Source: Vulcaniibacterium gelatinicum (GTDB lineage: Bacteria; Pseudomonadota; Gammaproteobacteria; Xanthomonadales; Xanthomonadaceae). Taken from it: a stretch of 64,000 nucleotides of DNA. Below the pieces are notes generated by a model that was not told the origin of the DNA, did not search any database, and was given only the letters and a program-made list of their open reading frames with translations. The translations under genes and the position numbers were made by a program. The stretch covers positions 62,001 through 126,000 of the forward strand of contig NZ_VNKO01000001.1 in the NCBI RefSeq assembly GCF_008033445.1, written 5' to 3'. Positions 27,884 through 36,815 of this stretch are shown piece after piece. Each line of letters starts with the position of its first letter. Position 1 is the stretch's first letter.

Positions 27884-30337
27884 TCAGGCGGCGGCGAGCG
27901 GGCGGCCGCTGCGGGCCTGGGTCTTGCCGGATCCCTTCCGTCGCGCGTAGAAGGCCTCCAGCCACTGCTCCGGCCGCAGCTCGTCCACTGCGACCCCGAG
28001 CTCGGCGGCACGTTCATCGAGCACCCGGTGCAGGATCTCGATGTTGTCCGTGGAAGCCGAGATCACTGCGAGATGGTCGTCCAGCCCGCGCAGGTTGAGC
28101 TGGCACACGGTGGATCCGTGGCCCTGCTTGACCAGGAAGCAGCGCGAACGCTCGTCCAGCCCCTTCACCACCATGAACTCGGCCTCCGTCAGCTTGAGGC
28201 CGTCCACGTAATCCTCGCGGCTGGCGTTCGGATTCGGCAGCAGCACCATGGTCGCGGTCTGCTCGATCAGGGCGGCGGCGATGTCGCTGCGCAGCGCGTC
28301 CTCCGGGCTCTGGGTCGCGAAAATCCCGAGGCCGTTCTGCTTCCGGATCGTCTTCTGCTTGTTCTTGGCGAACTCCTTCAGCCCGCCGCCGCCATCCAGG
28401 ATCTTCCAGAACTCGTCCATCACGTAGATCAGCGGCCGGCCATCAATCATCGCCTCCAGCCGGTGCAGCAGGTACTTGATCACCGGCACCCTGACCTCGG
28501 CGTTGTCGATCATGTCGGTGTAGTCGCAGCCGACGATCGGCGCCCGCTCCAGGTCCAGGGTGTCCACCGGATTGTCGAACACCCAGCCGAGCGAGTTGCC
28601 CGCCGTCCACTTGCGCAGCCTGGCGAACAGCCCGTCGTCCCCCATGTTGGGGAAGCTCATGCGCAGGTTGGTCATGGTGCGCAGGTGCGGCGGCGTGTCG
28701 AGCATGCTCTCCACGGCGCGGAAGATGTCCTCGTCCTCGCGCGCGGTGTAGGCCTCCTTGCCGGCCAGGACCTTGACCAGATCGGCCAGGAACTGGACGT
28801 TGGCCTCGCTGCGCTCGCACTGGAACGGATTGAACCCGGTCGGCCTGCCGTTCTCGAGGGCGAGGTAGCTGCCGCCACAGGCGCGGACGAAGATCTCGGC
28901 GCCGCGGTCCTTGTCGAAGAAGAAGATCGTCGGTACCGGATCCAGCTTCTGGGCCTGGCTCAACAGGAAATTGATGAGCGCTGTCTTGCCCGTCCCGGAC
29001 TTGCCGATGACCATGGTGTTGCCGATCGCCTTCTCGCCGAGGGAATTCTCCGCCGGATGCGTGGCATGGAAATTGAAGTAGTACGGCTGCCCGTTCGGCG
29101 TCTGCAGCACGGTGATGCACTCGCCCCACGGGTTGTTGTTCTTCTTGCCGGTGGCGAAGTTGTGCAGCGGGGACAGGCCGAGGAAATTGAGCGAGCTGAC
29201 GTTCGCCAGGCGCGTCCGGTAGCGCCAGTTGGCCGGCAATTGCGCGTAGAAGGAGGAGGCGACTGCGAGATCCTCCTTGGCCGAGACGAACCCGGCGTTG
29301 GACAGCTCCGCACGCGCCGCCGCAATCTGCTGCGCGAGCCGCTCCTGCGTCTCCGCATACAAGGCGAGCGTGCAGTGGTACTCGCCGAGGACGAAGTTTC
29401 CGGACGCGAGCTGGTCCATCGCATGGTCGAGCTCGACGATCTGGCTCACGGCCTTGTCGCCGGAGGAGATCATCATGCCCTTGGTCCGGTCGAGCACCTT
29501 CAACGCGTCCTGCCGCCCCATCGGGCTGAACGAGTGCGTGAGCACATACTCGAAGTCCAGGTACTTCAGGCCATTGAGGATCCCGGGCCAGGTGCCGTCC
29601 GGATATTCCTTGATGTTGAGGATCGCGCCGAACTGGTTGCCGACGCCGGGAACGCCGATCACGAAATCCCCCGTACGGGCGGAGAACAGGTGGCGGCTGA
29701 CCGGCAGATAGGCATGGATGGACGCGTCCAGCACCGGCACCGGCTCGTCCGTCCGGTTGATCAGGTAGCCGAAGAACTCGAGCGCCTCCGAGAACGTCAC
29801 CCCGTTGCCGGCCACGTACATGCGCAGGCGGCAGGGCGCATAGTCCTTCAGGACCGCCTCGACGTTGCCGGCCAGCTCCATCAGCTTCGCGACGGCCTGC
29901 TCCTGCTCGGCCTTCAGCCGGGAGACATCGGCTGTCCGCTCCACGAAGCGCCGCCCGGCCACCACCGGCCGGTAGATCATGGTCAGGTACAGCTCGTTCT
30001 GCATCAGCCGCTGGCCCGACAACGCCGAGAAATAGGCGTCGGACAGCGACTGGTTGAACGGCTGGGTGAAGCGGCTGCGTTCCTGCAACCGGCGGCGCCG
30101 GCGGACGTCGTGGACCCAGAAGGCCACGTTGACGAAATCCGGCGCCCGCAGGCTCTGCAACAGCCGGTTGAACGTGTGGTGCCGGTGTTCGATCTCCCAC
30201 TCCTCGCGCCCGACGAACGGCAGCCCGTCCAGCCGCCAGACCAGCAGGTAGTCCCCCCCGCGGGTCTTGATCACGGACGGGGAGACATGGGTGGACAGCG
30301 GGACGAATTCGCCGATCGAAGTGTCTGGGGTAAACAT
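27884..30337 (-). CDS. virB4: T4SS ATPase VirB4
   Basis: 817 residues, the usual size. The N-terminal CagE/TrbE domain (about 1-380) is followed by the ATPase domain with Walker A GKSGTGKT (445-452), Walker B LIYVMDEFWKIL, and IFATQSPEDAL. VirB4 energises pilus assembly and substrate transfer at the inner membrane. About 70 bp separate it from virB3. Confidence 0.96.
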   Translation of the reverse strand: MFTPDTSIGEFVPLSTHVSPSVIKTRGGDYLLVWRLDGLPFVGREEWEIEHRHHTFNRLLQSLRAPDFVNVAFWVHDVRRRRRLQERSRFTQPFNQSLSDAYFSALSGQRLMQNELYLTMIYRPVVAGRRFVERTADVSRLKAEQEQAVAKLMELAGNVEAVLKDYAPCRLRMYVAGNGVTFSEALEFFGYLINRTDEPVPVLDASIHAYLPVSRHLFSARTGDFVIGVPGVGNQFGAILNIKEYPDGTWPGILNGLKYLDFEYVLTHSFSPMGRQDALKVLDRTKGMMISSGDKAVSQIVELDHAMDQLASGNFVLGEYHCTLALYAETQERLAQQIAAARAELSNAGFVSAKEDLAVASSFYAQLPANWRYRTRLANVSSLNFLGLSPLHNFATGKKNNNPWGECITVLQTPNGQPYYFNFHATHPAENSLGEKAIGNTMVIGKSGTGKTALINFLLSQAQKLDPVPTIFFFDKDRGAEIFVRACGGSYLALENGRPTGFNPFQCERSEANVQFLADLVKVLAGKEAYTAREDEDIFRAVESMLDTPPHLRTMTNLRMSFPNMGDDGLFARLRKWTAGNSLGWVFDNPVDTLDLERAPIVGCDYTDMIDNAEVRVPVIKYLLHRLEAMIDGRPLIYVMDEFWKILDGGGGLKEFAKNKQKTIRKQNGLGIFATQSPEDALRSDIAAALIEQTATMVLLPNPNASREDYVDGLKLTEAEFMVVKGLDERSRCFLVKQGHGSTVCQLNLRGLDDHLAVISASTDNIEILHRVLDERAAELGVAVDELRPEQWLEAFYARRKGSGKTQARSGRPLAAA

Positions 30338-30409
30338 CGGACGCGGATCCGGATGGAAGGGGAGTAGCCCGCCGGAACGCCTCCACGAGGCGGCCGGGGG
30401 GACGGACGT

Positions 30410-30718
30410 TCAGCTCCGCGGCGCGGGCCGCGGCCGGTATTCGTTCGGCGAGAACGCCCACAGCCCGGCATGACGGCGCAGGTCGCGCACCTTTACCCTG
30501 AACTGCCAGCGCAACCCGAGCAGCCTGAAGATCATCTCGTCGCGTCGCGCCATCTGCCGCATGACGAAGATGACGACCGGAATCAGGCCGAGCAGCAGCA
30601 GGTTCAGGTACATCGCCAGCAACAGGCATCCCCCGGCGCCGAGGAAGAACGGCACATAGGGCACGCCAAGGAACATCGCCGGCCGCGTGCAGCCGCGGAA
30701 CAGGACATCCTTACGCAT
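30410..30718 (-). CDS. virB3: T4SS protein VirB3
   Basis: 102 residues. N-terminal LFRGCTRPAMFLGVPYVPF leads into two membrane helices (to about residue 53) and a short basic cytoplasmic tail, the VirB3/TrbD pattern. A small partner of VirB4. Its start overlaps the virB2 stop by 8 bp. Confidence 0.9.
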   Translation of the reverse strand: MRKDVLFRGCTRPAMFLGVPYVPFFLGAGGCLLLAMYLNLLLLGLIPVVIFVMRQMARRDEMIFRLLGLRWQFRVKVRDLRRHAGLWAFSPNEYRPRPAPRS

Positions 30719-31085
30719 AGACCACGGGCAGGAGGCCGTTCACCATCGCCACGCAGCTCTCGCCAGTGTCGCCGATCAGCATCTTGGCGATCTGGCTGGC
30801 CGCGCCGATCAGCAGGCCTCCGATCAGGATCGGCGCCACGTCCGAGATCCGCTTGTGGGCGAAGGCGATCTGGTAACCGGCGAAGATCACCGCGATGGTG
30901 ACGACCGCGATGGACGCCAGGTTCAGCAGGCCATTGACGTTGTCGAAGAAGCCGCAGATCTTCTCGTCCGTCCCGGCGAAATCCTGGGCCGCGGCGGCCA
31001 TTGCGGTGAACGCGGCGATCGTGGCCATGGCCGTGGCCGCCAGCCTGCGAACCCCCTGGCGGGACGGGATTGCGGTGAACTTCAT
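30711..31085 (-). CDS. virB2: T4SS major pilin VirB2
   Basis: 124 residues. Long signal peptide ending near AMAAAAQ, then a mature pilin with two hydrophobic segments (GLLNLASIAVVTIAVIFAGYQIAF and VAPILIGGLLIGAASQIAKML) joined by a short positive loop KRISD. Forms the T-pilus/secretion conduit. A near-perfect AAGGAGGT site precedes the ATG, fitting a highly expressed pilin. Confidence 0.92.
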   Translation of the reverse strand: MKFTAIPSRQGVRRLAATAMATIAAFTAMAAAAQDFAGTDEKICGFFDNVNGLLNLASIAVVTIAVIFAGYQIAFAHKRISDVAPILIGGLLIGAASQIAKMLIGDTGESCVAMVNGLLPVVYA

Positions 31086-31138
31086 CGTGACCTCCTTGTG
31101 TGGTTGGGGTGAATCGAGAGGAAATGCATCGGGAAGGC

Positions 31139-31909
31139 TCAGAACACGAAGGCCGCGTCCGCCCGTCGTGTCGGGGCGGCGGACTCCGCGGCCAGTGCCC
31201 GCGCCTGTGGCGACGGGGCCGACGGATCGGCCGCCCCGGCCGCCGACGCGGTCGGGATCGCGATGCCGATCGCAGGCTCGCCGGAGCCGGTGAACGCGAC
31301 GGCCGCGGCATCCCCGGCAGCAGACCGGGCGATGCGCGCCTGCGCGCGCGTGATGGCGGGAGGAGTTGCGGCGGGCACGTCTACCGGCGCGGCATCCACG
31401 CGGCCGGCCACCACTTCCGTGGTGCGCCCGATCCCAAGGGCGACCGCGTCCGCCCGCGTGCCGGCCGGGCCGCCCGGCCGGCGCATGGAAGCGAAGATCT
31501 TCTGCACGTAGCCGTGGCGGTACCCGGTCACGAAGTCGCCGGAGTAGTAGCAGCTGAACGCCTTGCCCCAATGGCCGCCGGCGCGCTGGTGGCATTCGGC
31601 GAGGATGCGCGCCCCGGCCCGCAGGTTCGGGCAGGGTTCGAACGCGCGCGCATACGAATTCAGTCCATAGCGGGCCAGGTTGTGCCGGTTCACCTGTGCC
31701 AGCCCGAGCGAGAAGTTGTACCCCTTGCGCTCCAGCATGCGTGCGGTCGCCACCGCTTCCGGCAGGCTCCGCGGCTGTCGCGCCAGCCGGCCGCCGACCA
31801 CCCCGATCGCATAGGGGTTGAACGAGGATTCGACCCGGACCACGTGCTCCATCACCTCGCGTGGAACTGCGAGGTCATGGCAGGCCAACAATTCCGTCCC
31901 TGGCAACAT
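31139..31909 (-). CDS. virB1: T4SS lytic transglycosylase VirB1
   Basis: 256 residues. An N-terminal SLT-like domain (about 10-150) with catalytic Glu in VVRVESSFNPYAIGVV and SLGLAQVNRHNL opens peptidoglycan for assembly. It is followed by a ~100-residue Ala/Pro-rich, disordered-looking tail ending RADAAFVF. No clear N-terminal signal peptide is seen at this start, which is unusual for a periplasmic enzyme; VirB1 proteins in related loci also vary here. Confidence 0.88.
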   Translation of the reverse strand: MLPGTELLACHDLAVPREVMEHVVRVESSFNPYAIGVVGGRLARQPRSLPEAVATARMLERKGYNFSLGLAQVNRHNLARYGLNSYARAFEPCPNLRAGARILAECHQRAGGHWGKAFSCYYSGDFVTGYRHGYVQKIFASMRRPGGPAGTRADAVALGIGRTTEVVAGRVDAAPVDVPAATPPAITRAQARIARSAAGDAAAVAFTGSGEPAIGIAIPTASAAGAADPSAPSPQARALAAESAAPTRRADAAFVF

Positions 31910-31941
31910 GAGCGTCGCTTCCCTTCTCCCTGCTCCCGTTC

Positions 31942-32979
31942 CTATGCCGACAGCACGCGGCCCGGGTCGAAATCGATGCCGGTGATGTAGCGCCTGCCGG
32001 CGTGAGCCTCGAGGTGGACGACGACGTCTATCGTCATCATCAGCAGGCGCTTGATCACGGCGAACTCGAGACCTGCGCCTTCCGGAGAGGCCTTCACCAT
32101 CAACGCCATCTGGTCCCAGGTCTGGGCCGTGCTGCCGGCGTGGCAACTGGTGATGGACCCCGGATGCCCCGAGGCGCAGTTACGGATGAAATAGAACGAT
32201 TCGTCGCCGCGCAGCTCGGCCAGGATGATCCGGTCCGGCTTCATTCGCAGGCAGGCCTCCATGCAGCTCTTCGCGGTGACGTTGCTCGCGCTCTGTCCCC
32301 CCTTGGGATAGAGCAGATGCACGACGTTGGGCTGCCGGAGGAAGAGCTCGCGGGCATCCTCGATGGTGATCAGGCGCTCCCCGTCCGGGATGTGGCTGAC
32401 CAGCGCTTTCATGAAGGTGGTCTTGCCGCTGCCGGTTGCGCCGGAGACGACGATGTTCTTGCGGTACAGCACCGCCTTCCGGAAGAACTGGCCGTAATCG
32501 CCGGATTGGCACAGGGCCTGCAGTTCCCGGTCGTGCTCGGAGATGTCCTCCCGGTGCTCGCACAGGCGGTCGAAGAAGCCCTCCTGCGCATACTGCTCCA
32601 GCGTCCTGCCCTGGCGCGCCGGCAGGCGGATGGTGATGGATACCGTCCCCGCCTCGCACGCCGGTGGGATCACGAACTGCGCGCGCTGCCCGGTGGGGAA
32701 AGTCAACGAGACCATGGGTTCGACGTCGGTGATCCGCTGCCCGGTCCTGCTTTCGTTGACCACCGCGGTGCAGAACTGGCGCGCGCGGTCGAAGGTGAGT
32801 TCTGGCGCCTCGATCCGCCGCCACCCCTCGCGCGTCTCGACGTACAGCTCTCCCGGCCGGTTCATGCAGATCTCGGTGACGTCCGGGGACTGGATCAGCC
32901 CGCGGATCCCGAGCGCCTCGTACTGGTACTCGAGGAAATCCGACGACAGCGAAGCCAGTGGGGTGTGGTCGAGCAGCAT
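31942..32979 (-). CDS. virB11: T4SS hexameric ATPase VirB11
   Basis: 345 residues. N-terminal domain then RecA-like ATPase: Walker A GATGSGKT (180-187), Asp box TIEDARELF, Walker B RIILAELRGDE and His box GHPGSITSCHAGS. Drives pilus polymerisation and substrate translocation with VirB4 and VirD4. Lies 5 bp after virB10. Confidence 0.96.
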   Translation of the reverse strand: MLLDHTPLASLSSDFLEYQYEALGIRGLIQSPDVTEICMNRPGELYVETREGWRRIEAPELTFDRARQFCTAVVNESRTGQRITDVEPMVSLTFPTGQRAQFVIPPACEAGTVSITIRLPARQGRTLEQYAQEGFFDRLCEHREDISEHDRELQALCQSGDYGQFFRKAVLYRKNIVVSGATGSGKTTFMKALVSHIPDGERLITIEDARELFLRQPNVVHLLYPKGGQSASNVTAKSCMEACLRMKPDRIILAELRGDESFYFIRNCASGHPGSITSCHAGSTAQTWDQMALMVKASPEGAGLEFAVIKRLLMMTIDVVVHLEAHAGRRYITGIDFDPGRVLSA

Positions 32980-32984
32980 GGCCG

Positions 32985-34268
32985 TCAGCGCCCCAGCACG
33001 CCGGAGAAGTCCACGTCGCGGGCGACGTACACGTTGAGCATGGTGCCCTGGTGGATGGTGACCGTGGCCGGCCGGTTGGCGGCCCGTTGCAAGGCCTGTT
33101 GCGCCAGCCGCTCCATGGTGCGGGCGGTATTGCTCTCGAACGGAGTCTGGGTCACGACGCCGTTGGTGATGGTGGTGTTGCGCGGCCCTTCCTCGGCGGC
33201 GGCGTACTTGAAGGCATCACTGATCAGGCTGATCAGCAACGCCGCCCCCATGCGGCTGCCCCAATGGGCGTCGTAGTACCCCGGATGCCCGGCTCCACCG
33301 AGGTTGTCCACGCCCGGGCTGGCCATCGTGATGTCCAGGCCGTTGGGCGTGATGATCCGGTCCCAGAGCACGGCGATCCTGGGGCCTTCGGGCTCGCCCT
33401 GATACTTTCCGAGCACCTTCGATCCCTTCGGCACCAGCAGTTGGCGGCCGTTGACCGAATAGACGGGCTCGGTGACGACGCACGAGGTGTAGCCGGCGAC
33501 ATCGGTGACGATGCGCGTTTCGAGGATGCAGCGCAGATAGGTGCCGCGCGCGAGCAGCGCATCCGGATTCAGCAGCGATCGCGCGGCCGTGACCGGTTCG
33601 GCGGGGGCGGCCGGCGCCGGCGCACCGCCTTGTGCAGCCTGCAGACCGGCCAGCATCGCCTGCGCGTAGAGGTCGTTGGCCCCGGGCCCGCCGCCCGGCG
33701 CAGCAGCATCGGGTGCCACCAGCCCCATGCGCCGTTCGCGCAGCGAGGGAACCCGCGTGGGGGCCGGCATCGGCTCGAACGAAGCGGACGGCGGCAATGC
33801 CTGCTGGGCGGGCAGAGGCGGCAGCGGCGGCGCAGGCTCGGCCGCCAGCGGCACCGCAACCGCGTCGGTCTGCTCTCCGGTCGTCCGCGATTGGGGCGCC
33901 TGCGGCAAGGGGGCTTGCGTCTCCAGCTCGGGGACGACGACCGTCTCCTCGCGCATGGTCCGCCCGCCATCCTCGCGGGCGCCAGTGCCCTTGAACACCA
34001 GCAGGGCCATGACCGCGATCAACAGCAGGATGCCGCCCAGGAACACCAGTGCCTTGCGGTCCAGCCGCGGTCCCTCGTCGGACCGGAGGGCGGGCGCGGC
34101 GGCATCCAGGTCCGGCCCCGCGGCCGCCGCTTCCGGCCCGGACTGGACCGCTCCGTGCCTGCCCGTATCGAAGTAGGGGTTGCCGGTCTGACCTTCCGGG
34201 GCGGGTGCCACCGACGCGGCGGAGTCCTCGACCCGCTCGCCATGGCCTGAAATCCGTTTCGTGCTCAT
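32985..34268 (-). CDS. virB10: T4SS core protein VirB10
   Basis: 427 residues. Cytoplasmic N-terminus (1-72), one membrane helix (about 73-92), a Pro/Ala-rich periplasmic linker, then the conserved C-terminal beta-barrel domain (LARGTYLRCILETRIVTDVAGY, VYSVNGRQLLVPKGSKVLGKYQ, LWDRIITPNGLDI). It bridges the inner and outer membranes in the core complex and gates secretion. The ATG overlaps the virB9 stop (ATGA). Confidence 0.95.
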   Translation of the reverse strand: MSTKRISGHGERVEDSAASVAPAPEGQTGNPYFDTGRHGAVQSGPEAAAAGPDLDAAAPALRSDEGPRLDRKALVFLGGILLLIAVMALLVFKGTGAREDGGRTMREETVVVPELETQAPLPQAPQSRTTGEQTDAVAVPLAAEPAPPLPPLPAQQALPPSASFEPMPAPTRVPSLRERRMGLVAPDAAAPGGGPGANDLYAQAMLAGLQAAQGGAPAPAAPAEPVTAARSLLNPDALLARGTYLRCILETRIVTDVAGYTSCVVTEPVYSVNGRQLLVPKGSKVLGKYQGEPEGPRIAVLWDRIITPNGLDITMASPGVDNLGGAGHPGYYDAHWGSRMGAALLISLISDAFKYAAAEEGPRNTTITNGVVTQTPFESNTARTMERLAQQALQRAANRPATVTIHQGTMLNVYVARDVDFSGVLGR

Positions 34269-35020
34269 CGCGACGCGTTCCTGCGCAGGCCGACCACGTC
34301 ATTCCCATGACGGATGACGAGGTAGGGATACGTGCCATGAATGACGATGGTGCTGCCTTCGACCGTGGTGTTGACCACGAAATCCTCGCCGTCCTCGCGG
34401 TGGCGGGCGAAGACGGCGGGGAAGTTCCCGGTCGGGGAAGCGGCAAGCTCGGTCACCCGCACATAGGTGAACTTGCCGTCGTCGTACACGTTGACCGGAA
34501 CCAGCCACTTCTTCCTGGTCCGGGTGGCGTATTCGTAGTCGAAATGGTAGACACGGCCGCGCGCCAGCCTGGTGCGGCCGGCCTGCCCGCCCCCGGCCGC
34601 AGCGACGGGCGCCTGGTCCTGCGGATATCGGAACGACACCTTGTACTGCACCCCCGCCTGCCGCGCCTGCTCGAGCGCGATCCAGTCGGTCGCCACCACT
34701 TTCAGCTCGAAGATGTAGGAACGCCGCTCGGTGCGTACCAGCAGGTTGGTATCCACATCCACGTTCTTCGGCTTGAGGTAGAACACGTGATCGCGGCGGA
34801 TCAGTTCCCAGCCGTTGCTGAACCCCGTGCTGTAGTCGCGCACTTCGTCGGTCGGATCCAGTTCGATCTGGGTGGTGAGCCCGAGCCCGGTGCGCACCAC
34901 GTACACGCGGCCGTCCTTGTACTCGTACTCGTCCACGACTTGCGCCGATGCCGGCTGCGCGACGGCCATGGCGATGACGGCGGCCGTCATCAGGAAAAGT
35001 CCCAAGATCCTGCGCGACAT
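34265..35020 (-). CDS. virB9: T4SS core protein VirB9
   Basis: 251 residues. Signal peptide ending in ASAQ, then the VirB9/CagX fold (DEYEYKDGRVYVVRTGLGL; RRSYIFELKVVATDW; ending in the outer-membrane-layer domain with FTYVRVTELAASPTGNFPAVF). Together with VirB7 and VirB10 it makes the 14-fold outer core. The start is joined to the virB8 stop as TGATG. Confidence 0.94.
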   Translation of the reverse strand: MSRRILGLFLMTAAVIAMAVAQPASAQVVDEYEYKDGRVYVVRTGLGLTTQIELDPTDEVRDYSTGFSNGWELIRRDHVFYLKPKNVDVDTNLLVRTERRSYIFELKVVATDWIALEQARQAGVQYKVSFRYPQDQAPVAAAGGGQAGRTRLARGRVYHFDYEYATRTRKKWLVPVNVYDDGKFTYVRVTELAASPTGNFPAVFARHREDGEDFVVNTTVEGSTIVIHGTYPYLVIRHGNDVVGLRRNASR

Positions 35021-35859
35021 CAGCGGCCCGCCTCTTCCGTGGCAGCCGGCATCGCCGGCACATCGGGCGCGGCCATGCCTGCACCCGGCACCTCCGGCCT
35101 CGCCTCCGCCGTGAACGTTTCGAGCGGCGGAGACGCGGCATAGTCGTTGTCCACCCGATAGCTGGTCACCTGGAACCCGAGCGGATTGGCGATGCGCTGC
35201 TCCTCGCTCATCTTCAAGTTCGATTTGTAGGTGAAAGCCAGAGTGGCGATCTTGCTGTCCAGCGGTCGCGAGACGCCGGACGCCTTGTCGTAGAGGAATC
35301 GCTGGAACCGGACCGTGGCCCCGGTTGGCGTGGATTTCCTGCCGTCCCCGCCATGCAGAGTGATGCTCAGCAGACGCACCCGGATCGCCTTGCCCGGATA
35401 GAGGTTGTAGGGGGCCTGCGGATTGTTGCGGGCATGCAACGTCGTGTAGCCGGATGCGACCTCCGGCGACGACATGGTGTAGACCGTCATCCAGTCCCGC
35501 AGCTGCTGCAATTCCAGGTCGTATGACTCGCGCGCAGTGATGAAATGGGCGACGTTGCTGCGGTTGATCGCCTCGCTGACGGTGATGCGGTGATGCCGGA
35601 AATCCTCCTGCAGCCTGGCGACCGAAGCGGTGCCCGTGTAGGCGTCCGCCATGACGAGATAGGGGATGCGCTCCTTCAGCGGCAGGAGCGCGACGTAGCC
35701 GGCCGCAAGCACCATCGAGAGCGCGACCGCCGTGGCCGCCACCCACCAGGCACGCCGCTCGCTCCGCCTGGCGATGTCGGCGATGGTGAGCTCGTAATCG
35801 ACAGCCCTGGCGACGGCACCTTCGATCCCGGGCGCGGAGGACGATTTGAAGATCTTCAT
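35020..35859 (-). CDS. virB8: T4SS inner-membrane protein VirB8
   Basis: 279 residues. Cytoplasmic N-terminus, one membrane helix (about 36-60, AWWVAATAVALSMVLAAGYVALL), and a periplasmic NTF2-like domain (VARLQEDFRHHRITVSEAINRSNVAHFITARESYD). Acts as an assembly factor. The C-terminal 40 residues are Pro/Ala/Glu-rich. Confidence 0.94.
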   Translation of the reverse strand: MKIFKSSSAPGIEGAVARAVDYELTIADIARRSERRAWWVAATAVALSMVLAAGYVALLPLKERIPYLVMADAYTGTASVARLQEDFRHHRITVSEAINRSNVAHFITARESYDLELQQLRDWMTVYTMSSPEVASGYTTLHARNNPQAPYNLYPGKAIRVRLLSITLHGGDGRKSTPTGATVRFQRFLYDKASGVSRPLDSKIATLAFTYKSNLKMSEEQRIANPLGFQVTSYRVDNDYAASPPLETFTAEARPEVPGAGMAAPDVPAMPAATEEAGR

Positions 35860-35872
35860 CCGGGCACTCCGT

Positions 35873-36340
35873 TCAGCGTTCCCTGCCGGCGCCTGCGCTG
35901 GGCGCCCCCGCCGCAGCCGCCACGGGCGCCGTGCGGACCACGATCCGGTTGCCCTGCACCGTCACCGACAACCCTTGTGCCGCATAGGCCTGCGTGAGTT
36001 GGTCGGCGGCCGCTTGCAGGTCGGTGGTGCTGACCCGCGCCGCCGCCTGATGCAGCGTGTAGTCGTAGGCATGCTCGTACGCCAGCGACATGCCGGAATC
36101 TGCGGCCCAGCGTGCGAGCAGGTTGCGCAGGGTCCCGTCCACGGGCGAGGCATGGAAGACGTAACGGTCAACCAGCGGGATCGGGGACGGCGTCTCCGCG
36201 AGACGGTTGACGGGGCGCCAGCGCCCGCGCGGATCCGGCGGCTGGGGTGTGGCGCAGGACACCAGCCCTGCGCAAAGCAGGGCGATGCCCACGCACGCGA
36301 GCCGCTTGTGACGTGTCCGGCTGGCAGCCGTGTTGCGCAT
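35873..36340 (-). CDS. virB7: T4SS lipoprotein VirB7 with an N0-type domain
   Basis: 155 residues, far longer than the ~50-residue VirB7 of Agrobacterium. Lipobox LVSC (Cys29) after a short leader, then a linker and a globular domain (about 70-145) with alternating beta/alpha elements: DGTLRNLLARWAADSG, AADQLTQAYAAQGLSVTVQ and NRIVVRT. This matches the secretin-like N0 domain that marks VirB7 of Xanthomonas-type (X-T4SS) systems and forms an extra outer ring. ATG 36340 is chosen; upstream codons have no leader character. First gene of the virB run. Confidence 0.88.
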   Translation of the reverse strand: MRNTAASRTRHKRLACVGIALLCAGLVSCATPQPPDPRGRWRPVNRLAETPSPIPLVDRYVFHASPVDGTLRNLLARWAADSGMSLAYEHAYDYTLHQAAARVSTTDLQAAADQLTQAYAAQGLSVTVQGNRIVVRTAPVAAAAGAPSAGAGRER

Positions 36341-36607
36341 GGCACCACGGGCTGCGCAGTCGCCTCCGGACGACATGCCGGCCGGCAATGTCTCCACCGC
36401 GGCCGTCACGCCCCACTCCCTGGTATGCACTCCCCGATCCATTTCACTCCATTCCCTGGCAGCGTCTCCATCGCCGCCTGTCCGACACCCTGCGTCGACC
36501 GGCATCCCCCCGGCCCCCTGTCACGTTCCTGCCCGGAACCCCGGCCAGAACCACCTGCAACCGGAACGATGCGAGATGAGAAATCCGTCACGGCTCAGGC
36601 GGCGCAT

Positions 36608-36636
36608 ACAGTACCCAAGCGCGATGCGGTTGCCAA
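36608..36636 (-). promoter_or_regulatory. Candidate virB promoter
   Basis: On the minus strand TTGGCA (36636-36631) and TACTGT (36613-36608) are exactly 17 bp apart. The -35 matches the consensus at 5 of 6 positions, the -10 at only 3. It would give an unusually long leader of about 260 nt before virB7. Confidence 0.35.
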
Positions 36637-36649
36637 CAGAAAAACAGCC

Positions 36650-36669
36650 GAAAATTTGTAGGAATTTTC
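36650..36669. promoter_or_regulatory. AT-rich inverted repeat upstream of virB7
   Basis: GAAAATT (36650-36656) and AATTTTC (36663-36669) around TGTAGG. It lies just upstream (minus strand) of the candidate promoter, a position suited to a regulator binding site. Could instead be a weak hairpin following the effector gene. Confidence 0.4.
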
Positions 36670-36815
36670 TGACACCGATGGCGACGCTTCACCCGGCACG
36701 GCGTGCACGACGCAAGAACCACCAGCCATTCTCCGCAAATCCTGTACAGCAGCACCAACGGATCGAAGAGATGTCGGCGGCTGGCCGCACGTATTTCACG
36801 AGTGACGCACTGGCC

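Larger units (their letters stand above)
36341..36815. other. 475-bp noncoding stretch between the effector gene and virB7
   Basis: No convincing gene is seen on either strand. It is more AT-rich near 36600-36680 than the flanks and holds a possible minus-strand promoter (36608-36636) and a 7-bp inverted repeat (36650-36669). It breaks the otherwise tight locus into an effector/virD4 part and a virB part, so it is the natural place for control of virB7-virB6. Confidence 0.7.

Noticed and set aside
36341-36815. Additional small gene between the effector and virB7
   Set aside because: Short open frames exist on both strands but lack ribosome binding sites and recognisable protein features, and several overlap in conflicting frames.
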